Of a DNA stretch of 64,000 bases, positions 1 to 6,188 are shown in pieces. The notes below the pieces were generated by a model. The model did not search any database and was not told the origin of the DNA. It was given only the letters and a program-made list of their open reading frames with translations. Where the stretch lies: positions 1 through 64,000 of the forward strand of contig UQXL01000004.1 of NCBI GenBank assembly GCA_900545135.1. Direction: 5' to 3'. How positions within the stretch are numbered: position 1 is the first letter of the stretch; each line of letters starts with the position of its first letter. Source of the stretch: an uncultured Eubacteriales bacterium (GTDB lineage: Bacteria > Bacillota > Clostridia > Peptostreptococcales > Anaerovoracaceae). Made by a program: the position numbers and the translations under genes.

Positions 1-199
1 CCTACCCTATCAACTATATTAAATTGTAGAAAGCACCTTACTTGATGCTTTATTTGTCATACACTTTTTTAGTCAAAATTTTTTTAGAAAAAGTTTGAGA
101 TTTTTATTGACTATTCATAGTTGGTCTCCTCTTATTGTTATATTAAGAGTTTTAAACTATCTTTGTCAACATATTATGTGTTGAAAGTAAGTGTTATAT

Positions 200-258
200 A
201 AAAAAACAGGAAAAGTTTCAAGATATTTTAAATATTTTGAATCACATTTCCTGTTTAT
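200..258 (-). terminator. Terminator downstream of the P-loop ATPase gene
   Basis: Inverted repeat with arms AAACAGGAAA and TTTCCTGTTT lies about 40 bp past the stop codon of the minus-strand ATPase gene. Read on the minus strand the second arm runs into a T tract. The loop holds a smaller palindrome (TTCAA...TTGAA type). The remaining 1-199 bp are AT-rich and show no gene I can support. Confidence 0.7.
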
Positions 259-298
259 ATCTCTATTTTTTACCAAACACGCAAACGCTTTATTTATT

Positions 299-1411
299 CT
301 ATTTCTCCACTTCCTTTATCAGTTCTTCCATCAACGCGCCTACCTGAGTGAAATTCATATTCGGTATATACATACTCTCCACCATCATATGGGTTTCCTT
401 GGCTTTTGCCAGGTATCTCACGGTCTTGTTGAGCAGGATATCATACTCGTCGTTCAGCGTCTCTATCAGCTCTTCGTTATTCTGCAGCACCATGCTGTCC
501 ATGTAGTCGTTCATGTCGATGAAAGCTATCTTCTGAGGTCTGCCGTCCACGTTGATGATCTCCCATGGCTCTATATCATGATAACGGTTGACCGATATGA
601 AAGCAGTCTTAAGCTCCGGGATCACGATATGTTCTATCTTTTCTTCAGGGCTCATGGCGCAGTAGTATGTCTCGATATCGAATCCCCGGTAAACGGCTCC
701 CTCTGAAACTATTTCCATAAGGCTTGTATTGCTGTATCCCACAGGAACGTTGATCATATAAATCTTCTCCATATTTCCCAGCAGGCTGGTGATATAGTTG
801 ACTGTTCCGGAAGCTGTGATTGCGCCGGCAAAAAATTTCTTTACTTTTCCCGGTCTCAGGGATATGTCGTAGTCCCCGTATTCCTTTCCCACGATGTCGG
901 CTATCACCTTGTATATCTCGCTGGCGCACAGTGCCTCTGAATATACCTCTTCCAGGCTTCTGAAAACGCTTTTAGCCGCGTTTAAGTAATTATAGGCAAT
1001 TCTGTACCATCTTGACGTTTCCTCGTTTAAATCGATTATTTCGCTCTTATTGGCGGCGATGCCGTCCTCATTCCAGTACTCGCCCAAATTGACTATCCTG
1101 TCCACAGCTCCGGGAGTTATGGGATCGGTAACGTGAGGACTTGTTCCGTCTATGAAAGCTATCTTCATGTTTTTTAAAACAATACCGTCCAGAGAATTTT
1201 CATCTGCGGAGCAATGGAGGAAATCGACGTCCTCTCCTTTTTCAGCAAAATGCTCGCCTATCCTTTTCATGAAAGTAGATTTTCCAGTTCCCGGCCCGCC
1301 TTTGATGCATATTATCTTGTTGGCCTCTCTTTGTCCCAAAATGTATTTATAATAAGAGAAAAATCCCAGCGGAGTGTTATTTCCGGGGAAATAATGTCTT
1401 TCTACAGACAA
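299..1411 (-). CDS. P-loop ATPase, PRK06851-like family
   Basis: A 370-residue cytoplasmic protein with a Walker A motif GGPGTGKST near residue 40, so it very probably binds ATP or GTP. The N-terminus (MSVERHYFPGNNTPLGFFSY) and the overall length resemble the clostridial PRK06851 family of uncharacterised NTPases; the second half has a repeat-like SADENSLDG/IDIEPW organisation without a motif I can name. The start is TTG at 1411, chosen because AGGAGG lies 8 bp upstream and no ATG fits. It is the last gene of a minus-strand run after two DUF975 membrane proteins (72 bp gap) and is followed by a terminator. Its substrate is unknown. Confidence 0.75.
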   Translation of the reverse strand: MSVERHYFPGNNTPLGFFSYYKYILGQREANKIICIKGGPGTGKSTFMKRIGEHFAEKGEDVDFLHCSADENSLDGIVLKNMKIAFIDGTSPHVTDPITPGAVDRIVNLGEYWNEDGIAANKSEIIDLNEETSRWYRIAYNYLNAAKSVFRSLEEVYSEALCASEIYKVIADIVGKEYGDYDISLRPGKVKKFFAGAITASGTVNYITSLLGNMEKIYMINVPVGYSNTSLMEIVSEGAVYRGFDIETYYCAMSPEEKIEHIVIPELKTAFISVNRYHDIEPWEIINVDGRPQKIAFIDMNDYMDSMVLQNNEELIETLNDEYDILLNKTVRYLAKAKETHMMVESMYIPNMNFTQVGALMEELIKEVEK

Positions 1412-1483
1412 ACTAATACCTCCTTAACACAATATATTTTCATATTATGCCAAGGAGGTTTTCCGCGTTCTATTTTAATTTTT

Positions 1484-2554
1484 CTATAGATCTCCGTCGC
1501 GCCTGTCATAACGCCCATTGTAATACTCTTTCGCATAAAAACTCCGGCCATCAGAGCCGCTGGACCCATTCTGTCCTCCCGCTTCCGTGCTGGCCATTTC
1601 CGGGCTGGCCGCCTGTTCCTGATAATGAGGTTCCGGCCTGTCCTCATGTTCATGCGCTGGCGGATTCGGCCTGTCCAGCTTATTCTGGGAGACTACCACC
1701 AGATTTCCCGTCAGCAGCTCGTAAAACGCTACCGAAGCTATTGACATATAGGTTGAAAGAGGTATGATGCTGATTGCCGCAATGATAACGACTATAATGC
1801 CTACGGAAAAGATTATCGAGTAAGCCCTGAAAATGAAAAACTGTACCGAAATTGCATACGTAACGATAAAAATGGACAGCACTGCCGCTACGAATAATGC
1901 CCATAAAAGTATCCAGCCGATGAAGGATAACTGCAGGCAAAAGAGCTTGCCTTTATTGCCTTTCATCATCAGCTTGCTTTCTCTTATGCACTGCAGGATT
2001 TTCTTTTCGCGGTCGTCTGCAAGGATGAACATGGACTGGCTGTACCTCAAAGCAGCCAATATCATCAGAACCGAGGCAATCACTGCAAATAACAGAGTAG
2101 CCAGAATCTCGTAAGTTAAGAGTGTGATTATCACGCCCGGAATCAAGGCCGCCATTCCCCATGCTACAGTTCTTATATAAACCATAAAGTAAAGTCCTAC
2201 AGTTTTTGGAAAGAACGTAAAACCTTTAAAGATATCTGAATAGGCTGTTCTCTTCGTTCTGAAAGCTTTCAGTATAAACATATTGAATCCTATGACGAGA
2301 GGCGCAATAAGCAGGGCATCGACAAATCCCATCAGCATGCTGGTAAAATTGATCTGGTAATAATTATAATCAATATAGAAATATCTGTATATAGGCACCG
2401 CTTCAGCAAAGATACCGGTTAAAAAGCTTATCGCGAAAGACAGCATAATGTATATGAAAACTCCCAGAATAAGTCTCCACCAGTTTCCTCTTGCGGCGTT
2501 CCGCGCTATTTCCCTTATCTTAGAGCATGGCTCAGTTACTATATGATGTTCCAT
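1484..2554 (-). CDS. DUF975 family membrane protein
   Basis: A 356-residue integral membrane protein. The N-terminal segment, IREIARNAARGNWWRLILGV, has the DUF975 signature (ARxxLxGNW), followed by about six hydrophobic segments up to residue 285 and a long hydrophilic proline- and glutamate-rich C-terminal tail of about 65 residues (residues 290-356), presumably cytoplasmic. The family has no established biochemical function. It starts at ATG 2554, only 3 bp after the stop of the paralogous gene upstream, with a GGAG ribosome site inside that gene's last codons, so the two are co-transcribed and probably translationally coupled. The charged tail is absent from the paralogue. Confidence 0.8.
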   Translation of the reverse strand: MEHHIVTEPCSKIREIARNAARGNWWRLILGVFIYIMLSFAISFLTGIFAEAVPIYRYFYIDYNYYQINFTSMLMGFVDALLIAPLVIGFNMFILKAFRTKRTAYSDIFKGFTFFPKTVGLYFMVYIRTVAWGMAALIPGVIITLLTYEILATLLFAVIASVLMILAALRYSQSMFILADDREKKILQCIRESKLMMKGNKGKLFCLQLSFIGWILLWALFVAAVLSIFIVTYAISVQFFIFRAYSIIFSVGIIVVIIAAISIIPLSTYMSIASVAFYELLTGNLVVVSQNKLDRPNPPAHEHEDRPEPHYQEQAASPEMASTEAGGQNGSSGSDGRSFYAKEYYNGRYDRRDGDL

Positions 2555-2557
2555 AGA

Positions 2558-3316
2558 TTAGAATTCTCCTTCTCTGTTATTTCCGACCACTACTAAATTT
2601 TCAGTCACCAGCTCATAAAACACAGTCTGCGACATAAATCTGTACAAGTCCACTGCAACCAAGGGAATGGACATGATAAGCCATATTATTACCGAAATTA
2701 TTCCTGTAGTATCGAACAGGTCAGTCAGCATGCTCGGCAGGCTGGCTAAAATATACCATCCTATAAAAGTGAGATTGAGATAAAACAGCTTTCCTTTGTT
2801 GCCCAGCATAAGTCTCTTGCTTTCGTTGATACACTGGGAAGCGCTCCAGTCAGGATGGTCTGCCTGAAGATAAAAACACTGGCTATATCTGTATGAAGCT
2901 ACTATTCCCGGTATGCCAAACAGCAGTGACCAGAGAAAAACTTTTACTGCATATAGCAGATACAGCAGGAATGTCTTGATAAATATGCTGAATCCTTCAA
3001 AGACCATACCGCAGTCTGTCTCTTTCTTTCTGAAAAAAGTCAGAAGAAACATGGAAAGTCCATAAGTAAGCGCGCCCTTGACAAACAGCTCATAAAGCCA
3101 GCTGGCATATCCGATAAACATCTCCACTCTTTGTCCGTAAGGAAATACAAAAGTCCTTGTCGTAAAGAAGAAAACGTCCAGCAAGGCCATCATACCTGAC
3201 AGCATGAAAAAGTATATGAACACGCCCACAAACATCCTCTGCCAGTTGCCGGCCAGTGCATTCCTCGCTATTTCTCTGATCTTAAAAGCTGGTTCAATCA
3301 CTATTCTGTTATCCAT
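2558..3316 (-). CDS. DUF975 family membrane protein (paralogue)
   Basis: A 252-residue membrane protein with the same N-terminal signature (IREIARNALAGNWQRMFVGV), five to six predicted membrane helices, and the central YRYSQCFYLQADHP...INESKRLMLGNKGKLF motif region shared with the next gene (there YSQSMFILADDREK...IRESKLMMKGNKGKLF). The shared motif shows that the two genes arose by duplication. The ATG at 3316 is preceded by AAGGAG. It is the first gene of the DUF975-DUF975-ATPase run. The 5' side opens onto the palindrome-rich non-coding locus. Function unknown. Confidence 0.8.
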   Translation of the reverse strand: MDNRIVIEPAFKIREIARNALAGNWQRMFVGVFIYFFMLSGMMALLDVFFFTTRTFVFPYGQRVEMFIGYASWLYELFVKGALTYGLSMFLLTFFRKKETDCGMVFEGFSIFIKTFLLYLLYAVKVFLWSLLFGIPGIVASYRYSQCFYLQADHPDWSASQCINESKRLMLGNKGKLFYLNLTFIGWYILASLPSMLTDLFDTTGIISVIIWLIMSIPLVAVDLYRFMSQTVFYELVTENLVVVGNNREGEF

Positions 3317-3525
3317 AAATACTCCTTTAAATAATGTTAATTTATACTGATTATCTAACTTGTCTATGAATTTTGTATTCTGCGGCTGCTCAGAGCCCAG
3401 CAGCTGTTAAAACTCAAGTATCGCTCAGAGTCTGCTGCTCAGCGCCCTCCGCATTGCATGCTCACCTCATCATAAGTCTGCTCTGCTCGCCCAAAACGAT
3501 CTCCGCGGGAGCATGTTTCATTTTT

Positions 3526-3618
3526 CTGAGCGAGCCAAGCCTAAATTTTTAAGTGGAGCAATCTTAAATTTCTGAGCGGGCCAAGCCTAAATTTTCTGAG
3601 CAGGGCAAGCCTTAATTC
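3526..3618. repeat. 24-bp degenerate tandem repeat, four copies
   Basis: Copies begin at 3526, about 3550, 3572 and 3596, each close to CTGAGCGRGCCAAGCCTAAA followed by T residues; copy two is the most diverged. The surrounding stretch 3370-3520 is rich in GCTC/GAGC words (CTGCTCAGAG, CTCAGCGC) that look like older members. No ORF of convincing length uses it. The stretch 3317-3525 otherwise holds nothing I can name. Confidence 0.75.
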
Positions 3619-3660
3619 AATTTATTTGCATTTCAGACTAATTTGTCTGTGTTAGCAGAA

Positions 3661-4041
3661 ATGTTGTAGAATTTAAGGATTTTATAAAATTCTACAACGT
3701 TGAGATGTTAGCCTACGTGAGTCGCACAATGTGCGACATGTAATCTGTAATATTATGGAAAATGTTGTACAATTTTTTATTTTGACTGATTTTTGACAAC
3801 ATTTTTCATTTTAGAGCGTGCCGAAACTTGTCGAATCAGCTATTAAAACGAGCCGATGTTGGCATATCTTTATAAAATCTGAAAATTTGCCAACATTTTT
3901 TAGAAAAGGTGTTGGCAAATTTGCCACAAATCCGAAAAATGTACAACATCGACATGATTCGACTCGCCAAAGTACCCAAAATCGTAGAAGTCTTTCCAAA
4001 ATGTTGGCATTTAAGCAGCATTTTTAATTTTTGCCAACATT
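3661..4041. repeat. Array of five ATGTTG...CAACAT hairpin elements, locus 1
   Basis: Five imperfect palindromes of about 40 bp lie at 3661-3700, 3761-3802, 3856-3896, 3909-3948 and 4000-4041. Each opens with (A)ATGTTG or GTGTTG and closes with CAACAT(T) or CAACGT, the inner arm bases differing between elements but still pairing (ATGTTGTAGAATT with AATTCTACAACGT; AATGTTGGCA with TGCCAACATT). A separate perfect palindrome, GTCGCACAATGTGCGAC, lies at about 3721-3737. A wider inverted repeat (TCGAATCA at about 3830, TGATTCGA at about 3955) encloses the third and fourth elements. Matching elements occur at 55917-56174. No protein-coding signal. Confidence 0.85.
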
Positions 4042-4118
4042 CAACCGACTAAACCGTTTCTAATTATACATTTTCCTTTTCTATCGCTTCAATAAATTAA
4101 GTCCGTCAAAGCGTTTCA

Positions 4119-4255
4119 ATATCCGCGTCCTCTCGGCGAAGCCGATATAATCGTTACAATCTCCTGCGGACATTATACCACAAAGCAAGTTTAGCAAAGT
4201 GATTCAATGAACCCTACCCTGCGGCAACGCCGAACAATACGATGTTGGGTTCATT
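4119..4255. repeat. Two double-stem palindromic units, locus 1
   Basis: Unit a (4119-4173): ATATCCGC pairs with GCGGACAT and encloses the inner hairpin TCGGCGAAGCCGA at 4133-4145. Unit b (4206-4255): AATGAACCC pairs perfectly with GGGTTCATT and encloses CGGCAACGCCG at 4222-4232. Each unit is preceded by a GCGTTTCAAT or GTGATTCAATG box and followed by ATTATACC. The same architecture recurs three times at 56334-56572. These look like structured intergenic repeats; I do not recognise them as a named family. Confidence 0.85.
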
Positions 4256-4274
4256 ATACCATTCCAAAGAATAT

Positions 4275-4303
4275 TTGACAATGACATTAAATAGTTCTAT
4301 AAT
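4275..4303 (+). promoter_or_regulatory. Sigma-A promoter for thiT
   Basis: TTGACA at 4275 and TATAAT at 4298 with a 17-bp spacer, a perfect consensus match. Transcription would begin at about 4310, right at the 5' edge of the TPP riboswitch. Confidence 0.9.
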
Positions 4304-4311
4304 GATAAAAT

Positions 4312-4400
4312 GCTAGGGGAGCTTATGCTGAGATAATACTGCAGTTTTGCAGTTTGACCCTCAACACCTGATCCGGTCAATGCCGGCGTAGGGAAGCAAA
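4312..4400 (+). promoter_or_regulatory. TPP riboswitch (THI element)
   Basis: The conserved THI-box words are all present: GGGGAGC...TGCTGAGA at 4316-4333 and GACCCTCAACACCTGATC at 4356-4373, then CCGGTCAATGCCGGCGTAGGGAAGC to about 4397. It sits between a consensus promoter and a thiamine transporter gene, so thiamine pyrophosphate would repress uptake. Confidence 0.97.
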
Positions 4401-4426
4401 AAAACGTTATTTTTTTGTGCGGTTCC

Positions 4427-4445
4427 CCTCCTATAACAAAGGAGG
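4427..4445 (+). promoter_or_regulatory. Hairpin that can hide the thiT ribosome-binding site
   Basis: CCTCCT at 4427-4432 is exactly complementary to AGGAGG at 4440-4445, with a 7-nt loop, 7 bp before the start codon. Just upstream GGGAAGC plus an A tract (4391-4402) can pair with a T tract plus TTCCC (4411-4427), giving a mutually exclusive fold. This is the likely translational output of the TPP riboswitch; no intrinsic terminator is seen. Confidence 0.7.
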
Positions 4446-4452
4446 ATTTTTT

Positions 4453-4998
4453 ATGTCAACACAAACAAAAGGAAGAAACAATTTACATCAGTTAGTGCTT
4501 TGCGCCGTACTCATAGCTCTGGCGACAGTTCTGGGAATGATCAAACTCCTGGATCTTCCTTACGGCGGCTCTATCACACTTATGAGCATGCTGGCCGCTA
4601 CACTGTGCGGTTACTACTGCGGAACAGCTAAAGGCATAGTCGCATGTATGGCTTTGGGATTGATCAATTTGATCCTTGGTTCAAGCATAATTCATCCTGT
4701 ACAAGTGATACTGGACTACTTCCTGGCTTTCGGTCTCATGGGCCTTTCCGGCCTGACCGCCAACAAGAAGCACGGTCTCACCACAGGATACATAATCGGA
4801 GTTACTGCCAGATTTATCTGCAGCTTTCTCTCAGGCTTCATATTCTTTGCAGAATATGCTCCTGAAGGAATGAATCCTATATGGTATTCCTTCGTTTACA
4901 ATATCATCTACATCGGAACAGAAGCCATAATAACCATCATCGTTATAAACATTCCTGTCGTCAAAAACACTCTGGTAAGGCTGAAAGAGCAGATTTAA
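4453..4998 (+). CDS. thiT: ECF-type thiamine transporter S component ThiT
   Basis: A 181-residue membrane protein with about six hydrophobic helices and the ThiT hallmarks: GGSITLMSMLAATLCGYYCG near residue 35 and HPVQVILDYFLAFGLMGLSG near residue 80. It binds thiamine at the outer membrane face and partners with the shared EcfAAT energising module, which is not encoded here. The start is ATG 4453, 7 bp after AAAGGAGG; an upstream in-frame GTG at 4417 is rejected because it has no ribosome site and would lie in the riboswitch platform. The preceding TPP riboswitch supports the function directly. Confidence 0.95.
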   Translation: MSTQTKGRNNLHQLVLCAVLIALATVLGMIKLLDLPYGGSITLMSMLAATLCGYYCGTAKGIVACMALGLINLILGSSIIHPVQVILDYFLAFGLMGLSGLTANKKHGLTTGYIIGVTARFICSFLSGFIFFAEYAPEGMNPIWYSFVYNIIYIGTEAIITIIVINIPVVKNTLVRLKEQI

Positions 4999-5040
4999 AA
5001 AATGGCTTATCAGTTTTAATATTATGACTATATAATGCTG

Positions 5041-5120
5041 ATTCCCCCTCTTTATGTGAAATCTTTTATGAAAGGAGCACCCTTATCATGATTAGATTTA
5101 CAGATTTCAGAGGGGGATAG
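5041..5120 (+). other. Long leader hairpin containing a 10-codon ORF
   Basis: CCCCCTCT (5044-5051) pairs with AGAGGGGG (5109-5116), and TGAAATC (5057-5063) with GATTTCA (5103-5109), forming a long bulged stem. Inside, ATG 5088 to TAG 5120 encodes MIRFTDFRGG, preceded by AAAGGAG (5070-5076) 11 bp upstream. The last codons of this mini-ORF form the 3' arm, so translating it would open the stem. It lies before a separate consensus-like promoter of crotonase. It could be a leader peptide, a free micropeptide or chance. Confidence 0.4.
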
Positions 5121-5174
5121 TTTTTAGTAATTTCAGATAATTTTTCTAGTCCTGATAAAAATTTCAAATACCCA

Positions 5175-5203
5175 TTGATAAGTGAAGAATAGAATGTTAA
5201 AAT
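5175..5203 (+). promoter_or_regulatory. Sigma-A promoter for crotonase
   Basis: TTGATA at 5175 and TAAAAT at 5198 with a 17-bp spacer, 43 bp before the start codon. Confidence 0.65.
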
Positions 5204-5246
5204 TATATCTAACAAAATCATACATACAAGAAAGGGAGTTTAAAAA

Positions 5247-6023
5247 ATGTATAGTACGATCAAATATGAAGTAAAAGAGTCAATAGGTTATATCACCATC
5301 AATAGACCTGAGGCTCTGAACGCTCTCAATAAAACAGTTCTCGAAGAACTTTTCGACGTATTCAACAAGATCGACGCAGATAAAGATATAAGAGCCGTTA
5401 TCCTGACCGGCGAGGGCCGTTCGTTCGTCGCAGGAGCCGATATAGCGCAGATGAGTACGCTGTCGGTAGCCGAAGGCCGCGCTTTCGGAGCCTATGGTCA
5501 GAAAGTAATGAATTTCATAGAAAAGATTGAAAAACCTGTAATCGCTGCAGTAAACGGCTTTGCTCTCGGCGGAGGCTGTGAACTTGCCATGGCCTGTGAT
5601 TTCAGAATAGCCTCAGCCAAAGCAAAATTCGGTCAGCCTGAAGTGGGGCTCGGCATCACTCCGGGTTTCGGCGGCACGCAAAGGCTTTCCAAGCTGGTGG
5701 GAAAAGGCATGGCCAAGATGCTCATTCTTACGGCTGAAACCATCAGCGCCGACGAAGCTCTCAGAATCGGACTCGTAGAAAAAGTCGTGGAGCCTGAACA
5801 GCTCATACCTGTATGCGAAGAAATTGCAAAGAAGATAGCCTCAAAAGCTCCTATCGCCGTAGCCATGTCCAAGACATGCATCAATAAAGGCTATCATCTC
5901 GATCTGTTTTCAGGTTCCGCCCTTGAAGCAGAAGCTTTCGGCGGCTGCTTCGGTACAGAAGATCAAAAAGAAGGCATGAAGGCTTTCCTCGAGAAAAGAC
6001 CTGCTGAGTTCAAGAATAAATAA
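5247..6023 (+). CDS. crt: Enoyl-CoA hydratase / crotonase (short-chain)
   Basis: A 258-residue soluble enzyme of the crotonase superfamily, the usual length. It would hydrate crotonyl-CoA to 3-hydroxybutyryl-CoA in the butyrate or acetoacetyl-CoA pathway. The oxyanion-hole motifs are visible: GRSFVAGADIAQM near residue 60 and NGFALGGGCELAMACDFRIA near residue 105, with the catalytic glutamate region AKFGQPEVGLGITPGFGGTQ (residues 128-147, two glutamate positions conserved in hydratases). GGGAG precedes ATG 5247 by 9 bp. It stands alone: thiolase, 3-hydroxybutyryl-CoA dehydrogenase and butyryl-CoA dehydrogenase genes are not adjacent, so the physiological substrate is inferred. Confidence 0.9.
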   Translation: MYSTIKYEVKESIGYITINRPEALNALNKTVLEELFDVFNKIDADKDIRAVILTGEGRSFVAGADIAQMSTLSVAEGRAFGAYGQKVMNFIEKIEKPVIAAVNGFALGGGCELAMACDFRIASAKAKFGQPEVGLGITPGFGGTQRLSKLVGKGMAKMLILTAETISADEALRIGLVEKVVEPEQLIPVCEEIAKKIASKAPIAVAMSKTCINKGYHLDLFSGSALEAEAFGGCFGTEDQKEGMKAFLEKRPAEFKNK

Positions 6024-6057
6024 GATTTTTAAAGATTATATGGCCCGCGATCGATAA

Positions 6058-6157
6058 CACATTATCATCATTTTGATAATGTGCAATGCCATAAGGCGCT
6101 GCGGCCAGCAATACATCGACAAACAATGAACCTCCGTTCAATGCGGAGGTTCATTGT
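6058..6157. terminator. Two hairpins between convergent crt and hydA
   Basis: CACATTATCA...TGATAATGTG at 6058-6083 and a longer perfect one, ACAATGAACCTCCG...CGGAGGTTCATTGT, at 6123-6157. The second probably terminates both genes, although T tracts are short. Its outer AATGAACC/GGTTCATT arms match stem b of the palindromic units at 4206-4255 and 56444-56493. Confidence 0.6.
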
Positions 6158-6188
6158 TATATTCACGTTGTCCCCTGCAATTTCACTG

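Noticed and set aside
1..199. Possible regulatory or coding element at the window start
   Set aside because: AT-rich sequence without convincing ORF, promoter pair or repeat; only loose similarity to the palindromes.
3811..4027. Three overlapping ORFs of 60-70 codons inside locus 1
   Set aside because: They are readings of the ATGTTG hairpin arms on both strands and lack ribosome sites and family similarity.
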